A DNA stretch of 64,000 nt from Heloderma charlesbogerti (lineage: Eukaryota; Chordata; Lepidosauria; Squamata; Helodermatidae). The position numbers were made by a program, and so were the translations under genes. The notes under the pieces are model-generated. The model searched no databases and was not told the origin of the DNA. It saw nothing but the letters and a program-made list of their open reading frames with translations. How positions within the stretch are numbered: the stretch's first letter is position 1; every line of letters starts with the position of its first letter. Positions 34,997 to 46,820 of this stretch are shown here, in pieces. The stretch is from the NCBI GenBank assembly GCA_026122225.1, contig JANEZZ010002067.1, positions 868,001 to 932,000 of the forward strand, in the 5' to 3' direction.

Positions 34997-35404
34997 GGGA
35001 GAAATCCTACAGGGATAGGCGGCTGCCTCTGAACTCAGAGGCAACCGCCTATCCAATGCAGGGCAAGAGAAGCGTGGAGGGGATCATACCCTCCGCACTT
35101 CAGCTGCCCTGTATTTGCAGCTAGACAGCTGATTTCGGCTGTCTAGCCACAGGAAGTCGGAAGGTGGGAAGTGGCAGCCAAACGACACGTTGGATGTGTC
35201 GAAGTGGATTTCTGGCTTCCCCACCCTGGCACGCCCCCAGGAATGCCCTGTTTTCACCACTCTGCTCTTCTCTTCCAAGCTGGGGCATGGGGCCATTCCA
35301 CGCTGCCTACAAGGCAGCGTGGGAGGGGGTGAAGTTCAGTTCTTAGGGAACCGACCTATCCTATGGCCGTCTAGCCACTGACTAGTGGCCATAGGATTGC
35401 GCCC
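34997..35404. mobile_element. Long MITE family A, copy 3
   Basis: GGGAGAAATCCTACAGGGAT at the left, CTCAGAGGCAACCGCCTATC subterminally, the ACGACACGTTGGATGTGTCG hairpin at about 35193-35212, and ATAGGATTGCGCCC followed by TTA at the right. Confidence 0.75.
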
Positions 35405-35423
35405 TTAATTTATGTAGGTAGGT

Positions 35424-35556
35424 TGGAGCCAGATGTAGTTACATTTAGAGCAGCAGACCCACTGAAAGCCATGGAACTTAAGTTGGTCCTGATAACTTAG
35501 GACCCATTGATTTCAATGGGACCAGTCTATGCATGACTAAATCTGAAGCCAACCTG
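35424..35556. mobile_element. Small inverted-repeat MITE, second family
   Basis: GGTTGGAGCCAGATGTAGTT pairs with ACTAAATCTGAAGCCAACC. The centre has TGATTTCAATGGGACC. Related copies lie at 58689-58790 and 62584-62711. Confidence 0.65.
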
Positions 35557-35654
35557 GTGTGTTGAAGGCAGGGCATCATAAACCAGAAAATGCAAACATG
35601 GACACAGAATGTGCAATAGCTGTCTTTAATAATTTATAAAAACAAACATTTTTT

Positions 35655-35885
35655 TTTCATTTTATTGCATTTATACCCCGCCTTTTTTCCTCTTGCAAGG
35701 AACCCAGGGCGGCTGACGTTATCCTCCTCCTCTCCATTTTATCCTCACAACAACAACCCTGTGAGGTGGGTTGGGCTGAGAGTCTGTGACTGGCCTAAAG
35801 TCACCCAGTGAGCTTCCATGGCCAAGTGGGGACTAGAACCTGGATCTCCCAGCTCCTGGTCCAACACTCTTGCCACTACACCACA
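35655..35885 (-). mobile_element. tRNA-derived CORE (MIR-like) SINE, minus strand
   Basis: Reverse complement of the 25145 copy: TTTATTGCATTTATACCCCG (tail), CAACCCTGTGAGGTGGG, GACTGGCCTAAAGTCACCC (core), GGACTAGAACCTGGATC (B box) and CTTGCCACTACACCAC (A box). Confidence 0.85.
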
Positions 35886-38248
35886 ATATTTTCAGAATTG
35901 TAAAAAACTGAAGTCCAAAAGGCAATACAATATATGGCACCACAGAGCGTAGAAGTTAGCCATCTGTGAAGCCCACATGAAACACATTGTAAAGCCCTAA
36001 AACAGGAGGAAACATAACATTGTAACTGAAATATATTAAGTGCTTTTTGAAGCCCAATGCTCAATACAAAGACATTACAGTAGACTAAGAAATAATAAAG
36101 CTGATAGATCCAATTAAGGACCCTATCAAAAATGACAGTGGATAAAGAAATAAGCACGCAAATAAAGACCATAAAGAATTGGATAGAAATAAGAACATAA
36201 TACAGCAAATAAGGACCATGAAGAACTAAATAGAAATCCAGCAAATAAAATCAAGCCTGACTGAATATTCTGTCCCCCTATCCTACACTCCCTCCAGCCC
36301 AACTACCTAAAAGCAAAGTCATTCTGTGGTTCATAACCTTCTGTGTTTCAAACAGTCATACCTACGACCATCCAAAGATCAGCTGGTCTTTTCCTCCTTC
36401 AATAGTTCCCCAAGTAGAGAGGGAAGGAGTGAGTGTCCCATCCTGGGTTTTATTATATTGATCAGAGTTTGGATCCGACTTTTCTACATCACTCAGAGGT
36501 GGGCATAAAGAGATGGTTTTAGAACATTTCCACTCACTCCTTTTTTTCAAATTTTGTTAGGGGAAAAACATCATCAGTCTCCCTGAAAGTTTTCTGTTGT
36601 CTTCCCATTGTGTCCTAAATACATTCCATCTCAGCATCTTCTCAAAACAAATACTATCACCACTAAGTTTGTGATGGATTCACCATCCATCATGATAATG
36701 CCCTTTTCAGCTTCTTATCAAATAATGATGTGTTTCACAACCTTGTTATCAATGAATGAGGCCTTTCTCATCCTCATAACAGTCAAGCTGCCAAGGTCTC
36801 ATACAGCTCCTCTGTAGTCAACAGTGCTTCCCCCCTCGTCCAAGCCCAGAGTGGGCATGTGGGGCTCGGGAGAGGCAATGCATCCACTACTGGATGAGGT
36901 GGACCATATGGGGGGAGCACGTGGACAAATGTTGCATTGGCATGCCAGGGTCCCTCTTCCCGCTTTTTGCAGCATCCATCCTTCCACTCTAAATGATTTA
37001 GTGTAGGAATTACTGGTTGCCTTGGGACTGAGTAGGGATTTATTTATTTATTACCAGCCCACCTGACTAGCTTGGTGCACAGGTTTTCTCACCTAATGTA
37101 CACTGCCCTGAAACAGTGTGAACAGGCTTGGCTGGGGCCTGTTTAAATAGGTTGGTCAGAATGACAGGGCAGTGCAGGAAATAAAGTCAGCAAGATGCCA
37201 TTGGTGAGTGCCCTGAGGTGCCTTTATGGTGAAAGGGATTTCACTCGACTTGTCCTTTAGGGCGGTGGGACATAGGGGAAGGATCCCCTTTGAGCCTCAC
37301 CCAAAACACACACCCCTGAGGGCTTGCGGGTGGGAAGGCTTCGTGAGTCAGGAGGACCTCCCTCAACCTGGCAGGTGGCCAGCTGTAAGCTGTATTCTGC
37401 TTCTACCTGGGCAGGGTGTGGCTTGTCCTTGAATACGCAATGAGGAGATGGTGGCAACTCCACCCCTGCCTTGACTGAGTTCCACACAGCTGTTAGACTT
37501 TGCTGCAGATCTTCTATGTAAACTGAAATAAGAGTTGCATCCCTAGTTCATCCAACAGACATGCCGATCTCTTTATTTTGGGCTGTGGACACAGTGGTTC
37601 CAACCTTTCCACTGCTCTCAGCCATTTGATTTCATCATGGCTGCTCTGGGGTTTGCTGCATCCAGTGGTTCTTTGGGCATGGCAGGGCCAGATTAATCGT
37701 CCCAACTCAGGCTGACATTTCTAACTCTCTGGTCTGGTTCATATACACATATCGGAATACTGAAGTCTTAGCATGGTAGAAGAGTGAACACACTCCCCTC
37801 CATCATGCAAATAAAGTTACTTGTGACAGGGACACTCCACAGTTGTGCTCACCTATCTCTTAGAACAATTGTATGGACACATCATGGCATCCTCATTTGT
37901 GTGGACAAGGGAATGGTCTAAAAGAGTTGATTGTGCCAACTTGTGTCTCAGTGATTGGGACTGAACATCATGAACAACATTATTTCTTGTGAAGGGGAGA
38001 GATTTGCACATCTCTTCCATCATACAAGAGCTTAGTAAGTGTATGAACCAGTGCAGAGCCACCAAAAACTGAGAGTAAGCAGGCTGCTCATCAGCCGCAC
38101 ATGGAAATGCACCTCTGCCCCATTTCTGAGCTTTTATAGCAATTACAAAGCACTATTAAGACCGGAGATATAAATACTTCCATGTTCCTTTTCCTATAAT
38201 ACTGTTAAATAATTCCCACTTCCTTAAAGACTGAAGCTGCAAGTCTAA
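35886..38248. other. No gene seen
   Basis: 2.3 kb with only short frames. 37038-37100 (TTTATTTATTTATTACCAGC) resembles a LINE-tail remnant. No exon is supported. Confidence 0.4.
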
Positions 38249-38644
38249 GAGCACAATCCTATCAGGCATTGCAGGGCAGGAGAAGTATGGAGAGGACCAT
38301 CCCCTCCGTGCTTCAGCCACCCCGCATTTATGGCTAGACAGCCAATTTTGGCTGTCTAACCATGGGACCTTGGAGTAAGGGAAGCAGAAGTCTGATGACA
38401 CGTAGGATGTGTCGTACCATTTCTGCCTTCCCCGCCCCAACATGCCCCCAGGAATGCCCTCTGCTCTTCTTTTCCAAGCGCGGAGCACAGGGCCATTCCG
38501 CGCTGCCTACAAGGCAGTGCTGGAGGGGGTGGAGGTCGGTTCTCAGGGAACCGACCTCAGAGTACAGGATCCGAGGTGGTTTCCTGGGAAGTGACCTATC
38601 CTATGGCCATCTAGCCGCTGACTAGCGGACATAGGATTGCTCCC
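38249..38644. mobile_element. Long MITE family A, copy 4
   Basis: The left end GAGCACAATCCTATC follows TAA, and the right end is ATAGGATTGCTCCC. It keeps GCCAATTTTGGCTGTCTAAC, GACACGTAGGATGTGTCGTA and a GGTCGGTTCTC / GGGAACCGACC hairpin at about 38534-38560. Confidence 0.75.
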
Positions 38645-39090
38645 TCCATACACTTACATGGAAGTAAGCCCTATTATGAAGAACAACTATACCAATAGGA
38701 GAATGTGGCATTTTTCCTGGCCATGTTGAGAGTTTGATGTAGACATTCATGTTGCCAGGTACGATTTCTAGAAACTTAAGAAACTAGTCAAACTTCAGGG
38801 ACCTTTTGCCATCACGGAATTCAAAACTAGTTTAATGTCACGTCATGCTGAAGCAGACATCAGCTCAGCTTTGACTTAGCCAAGAGCAAACATTTACATT
38901 TTTATTTAAAGATTAATGAGCTAAGATGTACATTCCTCAGAAAAGAGTCAAAACAGATTTGAGGAATTTTGCATGAAGACTGAATATAGATTTCTACAAT
39001 AGCTAAGAAAAATGATCCAGTAGAACCTTGTTATAAAAAAATTATTGTGTTTATGTATGAATTTATACTCTCTCTGTCTGTGTGTACGTA
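38645..39090. other. No gene seen
   Basis: AT-rich sequence with no recognised element. Confidence 0.45.
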
Positions 39091-39094
39091 TGTA

Positions 39095-39149
<55 letters not shown>

Positions 39150-39150
39150 G
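39091..39150. repeat. (GT)n(AT)n simple repeat
   Basis: A TGTATG run passes into (GT)n and then (AT)n. The frames over it are artefacts. Confidence 0.95.
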
Positions 39151-39154
39151 GTCC

Positions 39155-40760
39155 CCCATTATAACAATTAAAATCTCTGTACAATTAAAACCAGAGAGCA
39201 TAAAAAGCTGGAATAAAAACATATAAAACCATCAAAATTAAAATGCAGTTAAAGCCTAGGAAGAAGGTCTTAACTGACTGCCTCAAAAAAACATAAAAGG
39301 AGATGCCAGTCTATCCCTTGGGAGGGGTTCAATCAGGTTGCTGCCACCAAAAAGGCCCTGTCCCATGCACCCACTGATTCTATCTGTTAGCAGTGAAAAG
39401 CAGAGCAAGGCCTCTGAAGATGATCACAAGTGACTAACAGGCTCATGCAGGAGAAGGTACCCTTTTAAATATCCTGATCCAGCCATTTAGGATTTTACAG
39501 GTAATAGCCAGCACTCTAAATTAGGCCCAGAAACAAATTGGAGGCTACTTAATTTGAACAAGGCCAGTGTAGTGTGTTTAGAAAAGTATGCACCTGGAAT
39601 TATTCTGGCTGCAGAACTTTGCATCAAATACAGTTTCCAAATACTTTTCAAGCCCTACATAGCCCTACATAGGCTATGTTGTAGTAATCTAATCTAGATG
39701 TGACTAAGTAAGGCATGTGTAATGGTGACCACATCTGGCACACCAGCCAAAGTTAGGCAAATGGCTCATTCCCCTGGCCTTGGGCTGGCCCAGCCTGGGA
39801 CTGCTGTACTGCTGGATTAAGAAATGGACTAGGTTCCTGAGACTGCTGATCTGAAGCCTTCAGTACTGGCGTGAGGACCCTCACTGATGCATTCTCCTGA
39901 GCCCAAAGAGTCATAGAATAGTAGGGTTGGAAGAGGCCTACAAGACCATCAAGTCCAACCCCTGAGACTCAAAACCCTTCTGCTCTACTACACAATGGCA
40001 CAGGGAGAGTGCCAGGCAGGAAGCCACAAGAAGGAGAAGTGCTTGGCTTCAAGTTAGAGGATTGGCCCTTTACATATTTATATTATTCAGGCAGTGGGGT
40101 GGAGCTTAGAAGGGGTAGATTGGATTCAAGGACTTATAGGGACTCAGTTCATCTGCAGCCTTTGTGGAGCTTTTCATGGTGGTGTAACCACTAGCCCATT
40201 CCTGTGTGGGCACCTTGCCACATCTGGTATCAGACACATAGCCAAAACAGCCCCCTGGGCATTTAGGGGCAGTGCTAGAGCAACCCAGCTGCAAAAGTGG
40301 TTCTTCAGAGGAAGTGAAACCCTGTCCAGAGTAGTCCTGGGTCAACATTTCCTGTGAGTACTTAACAGTACTCCAGCTTGTCAGCACACATCCAGTCCAT
40401 CACTATACTGAGCCAACAGTTCAGGCTCTCTGCAACCTCCTTGGCATCAGCTGACAGATAGAGTTGGGTATCATCAGCATATTGATGGCAACCACTCCAG
40501 AAACCCTGGATGACTTCTCCTACTATGGGGAATAGGATGGCACACAGAATAGAACCCAGTGGTATCCCACAGGACAATGGATCAAACAATAGTCTCTTAG
40601 AGGGTGGTGCTAGGGGACTATGTCTAACTGGACAGGACCAGAGGCTCAAAGCCCCATACCAGTAAATGCCCCAGAAGAAGACCACAGTTGATGGTTTCAA
40701 AAGCTGCTAAGAGGTCCAGCAGAGCCATCAAGGATGCTCTCTCTGTCTAGTTCCCAGTAT
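39155..40760 (-). mobile_element. L2 LINE, minus strand, degraded, 3' two-thirds of ORF2
   Basis: Read on the minus strand from 40760: a reverse-transcriptase block with GIPLGSILCAIL, then CHQYADDTQLYLSADAK (the YADD catalytic motif, about 40440-40480) and IVMDWMCADKLE. The C-terminal region near 39480-39540 corresponds to the FKVLVLTFKALNG motif. Frame breaks are many, so it is inactive. A CR1 tail (39909-39968) lies within the span and looks like a later insertion. The subfamily differs from that at 45550. Confidence 0.75.
39909..39968 (-). mobile_element. CR1 LINE 3' end, minus strand
   Basis: GTCATAGAATAGTAGGGTTG, then CAAGACCATCAAGTCCAACC. It is nearly identical to 55795-55850. Confidence 0.8.
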
Positions 40761-41367
40761 AGTTCCTTCACCAAAGCACAAAAAAAAAAAGTCATTTCAG
40801 TCCCCAAACTGCACCTAAACCCAGACTGGAATATATAAACATGTGGGTAGATATGTACCCAGGAAGGAGTAGCAACACAGACTATTTTACACTTTTTTCC
40901 TATTTCTTTTTGGTTCTCTTTAGATTAGTTTGTGTGACTGTTACACCTTCCAACAGATGACAAGCAACCTGTCAGCATGCTGTATGCACTCTACAGTTGC
41001 CAAATGCCTTGTTCTAAGAGTTCAGCTCTCATTAAATGTATTCAAAGAGAGAGAAACTGGAGAATTCGTAAACTCCTGGCCAACTGTTGAACTTGTAATG
41101 AAAACATCTGCCATGAGTTTTAATCAACTGAACCATTTGGATTATCAAACACAGGTAGGGGGAAATGGAAGAGAACAGCAGGCTTAATTTGACTCCCTCT
41201 GTACCTATGGCAATTAGGTAACAAAGACCAAATCACTAAGATTTCTCAACCTGGAAATTCATCTCACTAATAAGAGGCTTAATCTGTAAATCTTCTAATG
41301 ATAGGAATGGGAATCTATGCAGTATTTTCCTTAGTTTCAATCAAACCAAAACTGCCAGAAAAATTAA
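40761..41367. other. No gene seen
   Basis: Frame 40930-41187 has no domain and no splice context. Confidence 0.45.
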
Positions 41368-41440
41368 GGGCACAACCTTATGCATGTTTGGACAGAAAAA
41401 AGTCGTATAACTCCCAGCATTCCACAGCCAGCAATTACAT
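41368..41440. mobile_element. Left half of a palindromic GCAATCCTAT MITE
   Basis: TAA precedes GGGCACAACCTTATGCATG. GGACAGAAAAAAGTCG and CAACTCCCAGCATTCC follow and the sequence stops at the palindrome centre, as at 11234. Confidence 0.7.
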
Positions 41441-41667
41441 AGAGAGATAATCTAGCATTTTCTCAGCCTACCAATAAAAATATGACAGTAGGTCATGACC
41501 TGATTCAGCCATTCGAAACTGGTCTTTGATTAATAATTTAGAGAACTGTTCTCAGTCAAGAAGACTCAATTCAAAGTGGGGGTCAAATAGAAACTGTTAA
41601 TCCTATCCTGTTGCTGAAAATGTTAACATGACATCACCTTTAGTTCAGGACCAAACTAGATGTGACA

Positions 41668-42138
41668 CTAAGAGTGCAATCATGTGTGTGCCTACTCAGA
41701 AGTAAGCCTCATTGAGTTCAATGGGACTTACTCTGAGGGCATCTCTACACCAGCCTAAAATCCTGCATTTAAAATGGGACTTTCTGCTTCCATTCTAAAT
41801 GCAAGATCACGACGACTCCCTTTTTCACCCGCTTTCTTTCCCCCCTCCTTATCCCCATATCTGAGTCTTCCACTGTCTTTCATTGATCTCGCTCCTCTTC
41901 TTGCCACCTTTGCTCTTTTCACGGAGGGAACTCAAGCAGAACACAACGGGGTAATTTGATAGCTCATTATCTGTGAGCTATTTAAAAATGGAACGAAGGG
42001 CATTTAGTGCAGGAGATGCCCAGGAGGATCGTGGTGTCACGTAGAGCCCGCAAAATTCCATGAAGGACCAATTTCAATTGCAGGATAAAAACTCTGTGTG
42101 AAGAAAGTCTGGGTTAAGCATGTATAAGATTGCAGCCT
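41668..42138. mobile_element. GCAATCCTAT MITE split by another element
   Basis: The left part 41668-41733 (GAGTGCAATCATGTGTG to GGGACTTACTCTGA) and right part 42112-42138 (TTAAGCATGTATAAGATTGC) together make one normal MITE. The 370-bp element at 41735-42110 sits between them. Confidence 0.75.
41735..42110. mobile_element. Dispersed 370-bp repeat, copy 2, inserted in a MITE
   Basis: It matches 12443-12835 from GGGCATCTCTACACCAGCC to GTGTGAAG. TCTGAGG at the left junction and TCTGGGT at the right may be a worn target duplication. Confidence 0.75.
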
Positions 42139-42139
42139 T

Positions 42140-42500
42140 GGGTTTGGGGGTTTTATTTCAAGCATTTTTACCCTGCTCTTCAGCCAAAAAGAGACTCCCA
42201 GAGTGGCTTACAAACATTATTAATAAGACAGTCCCTACACTCAGGCCTACAGTCTAAAAGATGCAGCACAAAAGAAAGAGAGATTGCAAAGGAAGAGGAA
42301 AAAGCAAACGCAGGCACTGGTTCTTAGTTCAAAGAAAGTTTTCTTTCTGCAGGTAGGAGGGAAGCAAGCTCCTTGCTGAGGCTTATCTAACCATTGGATG
42401 AGGCCAGGGCTTTCCCTTCCATGATGACCTTCCTAGGAGACAGGGTGCAACCTCCCAGCTCCCCCTGGCCCAGGCTAATGGTCTGTCCTGTTGCCTTGAT
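42140..42500 (-). mobile_element. Probable LINE 3' end, minus strand
   Basis: ATTTTTACCCTGCTCTTCAG, then AGAGTGGCTTACAAACATTA, resembles LINE 3' UTR tails. The rest is purine-rich and unassigned. Confidence 0.4.
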
Positions 42501-42767
42501 GGTTACATGCTTAAGCTGGAGGAAAATGTGATGGCAAAACAGTTTTAGTAAAACGAAATAATATAACTTATCCTGCCCATTTTGTAGTCTTGGTGTTTTA
42601 TGGTGCCCTCCCTGAAGGCTTGTCTCTTCTTACCACACCCTCCAGAAAATACAAGACATCCACCTATAATTATCCATAACTGGAAGTAAGCCAAGTATGT
42701 ATAGAGGGGAAATAATTACTCTTTAAAATAAATCACTGAACTTGGGGGAAGCAGTCATTTAATCCTA

Positions 42768-42946
42768 TCCCATACAGATTTACTCATCCATATTGCACTC
42801 AGAGGGATTTATTTCTAATGCTCCAGTAAGTGTGCACAGGATTGTGGCCATGCCACACAATTCTATGCATCTTTATTAAGAAGCAAGCCCCTATTGTATT
42901 CAGTCAGGTGTACTCCCAGGGAAGTGTGACTAAGATTACAGTCTGA
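42768..42946. mobile_element. Two degraded GCAATCCTAT MITE pieces
   Basis: 42768-42850 ends AGTGTGCACAGGATTGTGGCC. 42850-42946 begins CACACAATTCTATGCATC and ends AAGATTACAGTCTGAG. Confidence 0.5.
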
Positions 42947-43550
42947 GACTCTAAATCCTACATATTTTCCTCTTGATTGCACAAGTAAACTTATCCACCT
43001 CCACCCCTCCATATTTACGAGCCACTAAGTGTAAAAGCTATTTTCTGCTGGATTGCACTCATCCTCAGAATGGTGTTTTGGACTCCAGCAAATAACCCCA
43101 GATATCCGATTGAAATGAGCACTTGACTGATTTCCCCAAAGAATTTTCTGAAATGGCTGTACTCAACTTGCTATAACAGTTCCCTTTGCAGTAAAGGCAG
43201 GAGTTTAAAAAAAAAAATGTGGGTCTATATGTCCAGATGCTGGTTAGAGTATGTGCTGATGTTTTTGTTTCTTCATAGTGGTTTGAGCTAAGTGCAAAAA
43301 AAGTGGTTAGAATGGTGGGCGAATTCCTTGCTTTGGTTGAAGGGTTTGAGTTGAATGGCTGAAGCAAGACCACTTAGATGAGATCCTGTACCATCAAACT
43401 ATGTAACCAGAGGATCAATTGCACTTTTACAATCCCATGCTTGTTTTTTTTCTAAAGAAATCCCATGCCTTTTTTTTTCCCCCGAAGAAAACCCTATGGT
43501 GTTCAATTGGGCTCACTCCCATAAAGGTCTACATAGGATGGAGGACTTAG
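42947..43550. other. No gene seen; MITE half near 43476-43540
   Basis: GTGTTCAATTGGGCTCACTC and CTACATAGGATGG are worn MITE sequence. The minus-strand 102-codon frame (43065-43373) has no domain. Confidence 0.4.
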
Positions 43551-43700
43551 ACCAGGGGTCTCCAACCTTTTTGAGTCAGTGGGGACATCTGGAATTTTGA
43601 AAAAGTATTGTGGGTGTTCTCACAAAATGGCTGCCATGGTTGGTATGGCAGGTCACAGAACACTGTGGGAAATGGAAAAAAAGCCACAGGGCCAAACCGG
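43551..43700. mobile_element. hAT-like element end, second type
   Basis: ACCAGGGGTCTCCAACCTTT, then CAAAATGGCTGCCATGG, resembles the left terminus of a known lizard hAT MITE. No right terminus was identified. Confidence 0.5.
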
Positions 43701-44183
43701 AAAAATCTGTCAAGATTTCACCACCACCACCACCCCAACAGAATTCTCATACATCCCTAATCTGTTCCTTTCCAGGATGCACCTGTGTTCTTATGGCGCT
43801 ACTTCAGAGATCACGTGACAGCAGAAGGTAGCATGTTGCCTAGGCAAGCACAGGTGAGCATCATTCATTCAACATCAAAGCCTCGAGCTGTGAGGCTTCC
43901 CATCCTTTGTGCAACTGCCCTATACAAAATCAAAGTAAGCAGCCACAAAATACACACTCAAGAATCTTCTTTCTAGTTGAGCAAGAGGGGCTTTAAAGTC
44001 TTCTTTCCACTCTGGCTGCATTGGATCTCACTCTGAGCCCCTTAGGAATCCAGGCCAATCTAAAAAGCATCCACTTGAGCCCCCCAGTCCTTTCCCACAT
44101 TTATCAGGGATTACTACAAGTTACTAGGGCACTTCCGTTTCAGAAGAAATAAGGGAGAGTGAATCCTCCAGAAAAGTCTCTAA

Positions 44184-44316
44184 GGACACAATCCTATGCA
44201 TGTTTACTCAGAAAAAACACCTTCAACTCCCAGCATTCCCCAGCCAGCTTGGCTGGCTAAGGAATGCTGGGAGTTGCAGGACCTTTTTCTGTCTAAACAT
44301 GCATAGGATTGCACCC
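44184..44316. mobile_element. Intact palindromic GCAATCCTAT MITE with TAA duplication
   Basis: GGACACAATCCTATGCATG and CATGCATAGGATTGCACCC are the termini. CCCAGCATTCCCCAGCCAGC pairs with GCTGGCTAAGGAATGCTGGG across the centre. TAA lies at 44181-44183 and 44317-44319. This is the best copy in the window and the model for the degraded ones. Confidence 0.9.
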
Positions 44317-44319
44317 TAA

Positions 44320-44875
44320 GAGTTTTTCTCTTGATAAAGACCTGTGTTGAAATGTACTGGGAATTCGATTGGTGCAGCTGTTCCTTTTTCGATTTTGATT
44401 ACTACAGGCTCCATGGTACCAGTAAGTCTCAGGCCCTAGACACTGCCTTAAACATGTGTGGCAGAGTCCAGGGGTATCAGGAGTAATGGGAGTTACATTC
44501 CCCATGGTTCTCAGTTGAGATGCCGCTGTTGGAAAAGCTGTACCTGTTTAATTTGTGCCCTTCGTCTACAAGGAAAAACAAGTGGCTTCTTGAAGGACAA
44601 ATGCAGCATCTGTTCTTGTTTTTGTTTGTTCTTTTAGAGATGTATATCTTGTCTGTTATGTAATCTTCAGGCAGCTTACAAAAACACAATGAAAGCATTG
44701 CAAAGTTTTTCACAAGCACAGGTTGCATTTTGGTTGAATAACTCAAGTCTTTTCAAAGAGATTGCAACAAATGATTTAGATGTACCTGAGCATTGGAACA
44801 CAAACACACAGTGTTTGTAGTCCTAAAATATTTAGTATAGATAAAATCCCATTAAACTCAGTGGAACCTTTTTCT
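44320..44875. other. No gene seen
   Basis: CTTCAGGCAGCTTACAAAAA near 44665 hints at a worn LINE tail; nothing else. Confidence 0.4.
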
Positions 44876-44967
44876 AAGGCTGAAATCCTACACACATCTA
44901 CCTGGGAGAAAGCTCCATGGAATTCAATGGGACCTATTTCTGAGTATACATGAATAGGATTGTGCTG
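44876..44967. mobile_element. GCAATCCTAT MITE, degraded
   Basis: GGCTGAAATCCTACACACAT, CATGGAATTCAATGGGACC, and ATGAATAGGATTGTGCTG. Confidence 0.7.
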
Positions 44968-45358
44968 AAAATAAAACTGTTTGCAATTGTATGGCATGCC
45001 AAGTGCATAGTGATCACATGAATTGGTCTACTGTCTTAGACCCTTGTCTAATCTGTAACTTCTTAATTAATATAAATGTTTAGGCTAAAATTGTTCTGTC
45101 TTGGGAAAAAAATCAGTAGTATTTCTATTTCCTAGTCATTGTTGGAGCAGACTGTTTTTAAGTTTGCTTCTTTGCCTTGGCAGAGAGATTTATCAGTACT
45201 TAAAGAATAAATTATGATTAAAATGCTGCCCAGTTCTCTGTAGCCTACTTGTCTCTGAGCTACTGGATCATAAAGCCAGAGAAGAATGGTGATTTTACTT
45301 TTAAAACAGATGGAAAGGTTTAAATACTCTTTCTGAACAATACCACAGGCAAAATAAT

Positions 45359-45412
45359 CATGGGGTCACCAAGAGTCGGACATGACTGAACGACTGAACA
45401 ACAATAACAAAG
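45359..45412 (+). mobile_element. Bov-B (RTE) LINE 3' tail
   Basis: ATGGGGTCACCAAGAGTCGG, then ACATGACTGAACGACTG and a CAACAATAACAA tail. This is the well-known 3' end of Bov-B LINEs. Only the tail is present. Confidence 0.85.
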
Positions 45413-45549
45413 GACTGATTCCATAGTGATTGAATACCACAGTTCTTTTAGAGATGAGGTGAAAATCCACAGCAATAAAAGTTAATATGGATGTGACTAT
45501 GTATAGGCAAACATCACAATGCATTTATCTGTGTTGCATTGTGGTTGTC

Positions 45550-46606
45550 TGGGTTGGGAGTTGGAGGCACTGCACTACAGTGGTTCCGCTCCTACTTGGA
45601 TGGCCGATTCCAGAAGGTGGTGCTGGGGGATTATTGCTCTGTGCCATGGCAATTGTGCCATGGGGTTCCACAGGGCTCTATTTTATCCCCCATGCTGTTT
45701 AACATCTACATGAAACCGGTGGGGGAGGTTATCCGGAGGTGTGGGCTGAGGTGCCATCAATATGCGGATGACACCCAGCTCTACCTCTCTTTCTCATCAA
45801 AACCAGGTGAGGCAGTGGCTGTTCTGAACCAGTGCCTGGGCACGGTAATGGACTGGATGAGGGCTAATAAACTGAAACTCAATCCAGACAAGACGGAGGT
45901 ACTGTTAGTGGGTGGTTCGTCTGCCCGGCTAGGTGATATTCAACCTGTTCTGGAGGGGGTTGCACTCCCCCTAAAGGATCAGGTTCATAGTTTGGGGGTG
46001 CTCTTGGATCCAGAACTGTCACTTGAGGCACAGGTGAACTCAGTGGCACGGAGCACTTTTTATCAGCTTAGGCTGGTATACCAACTACGCCCTTATCTGG
46101 ACAGAGATAGCCTAGCTACAGTTATCCATGCTCTGATAACTTCTCGTCTGGATTACTGCAATGCGTTATACGTGGGGCTGCCTTTGAAAACGGTCCGGAA
46201 ACTTCAGCTGGTCCAAAATAGGGCAGCAAGATTGTTAACAGGGACTGGCCTGCGAGCTCATATTACGCCAGTACTTTTCCAGCTACACTGGCTGCCAGTC
46301 CATTTCCGGGCCTGATTCAAAGTGCTGGTGTTAACATTCAAAGCCCTTAACGGATTGGGGCCAGGTTACCTGAAGGATCGCCTCCTCCCATATGTGCCTG
46401 CCCGGACCTTAAGATCATCATCAGCGGCCCTTCTCCGTGAGCCCCTGCCAAAGGAAGTGAGGTGGGTGGCTACTAGGAGGAGGGCTTTTTCTGTTGTGGC
46501 ACCCCGGCTCTGGAATGAGCTCCCTAGTGAGGTTTGCCTGGCGCCTACATTGTACTCCTTTCGGCGCCAGGTAAAGACCTTTTTATTTTCCCAGGCATTT
46601 TAGCTT
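45550..46606 (+). pseudogene. L2 ORF2 fragment: reverse transcriptase C-terminal part
   Basis: This is the end of the LINE polyprotein that reverse-transcribes the element's own RNA at its target site. The 5' endonuclease and the first reverse-transcriptase blocks are missing. Visible motifs are HGVPQGSILSPMLFN, then CHQYADDTQLYLS with the YADD catalytic pair, and NKLKLNPDKTEVLLVGG. The C-terminal region follows with DYCNALYVGLPLKTVRKL and HITPVLFQLHWLPV. A single in-frame TGA at 46313-46315 splits it; the same frame continues with FKVLVLTFKALNG to SFRRQVKTFLFSQAF and a stop at 46601-46603. One nonsense codon and no frameshift make this a young copy. The 'M' at 45539 is not a real start. Confidence 0.85.
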
Positions 46607-46820
46607 TCTAAATTTTTATCTTTGCTGTTTTAAATCTGTATTTTAAACTCCTGTACTGCTGCTAGGTTTTATTGTGGTTGTATTGTTATATTGTGGTTTT
46701 AATGTTCTATATATTTTAAATTGTTTTATTGTGTGTTGTTTGGTTTTAATTTTTGTGAACCGCCCAGAGAGCTTCGGCTATTGGGCGGTATAGAAATGAA
46801 ATAAATAAATAAATAAATCT
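45550..46820 (+). mobile_element. L2 LINE, 5'-truncated, best-preserved copy
   Basis: About 1.27 kb: the C-terminal part of ORF2 (45550-46606), a 3' UTR, and the tail CCGCCCAGAGAGCTTCGGC, TTGGGCGGTATAGAAATG and (AAATA)n. It runs on the plus strand and is 5'-truncated, as usual for target-primed integration. Assignment to L2 rather than CR1 rests on the ORF2 C-terminal motifs and on the tail, which lacks ATTCTATG repeats. Confidence 0.85.

Noticed and set aside
38948..39222. Minus-strand frames over 39030-39180
   Set aside because: They translate a (GT)n(AT)n repeat.
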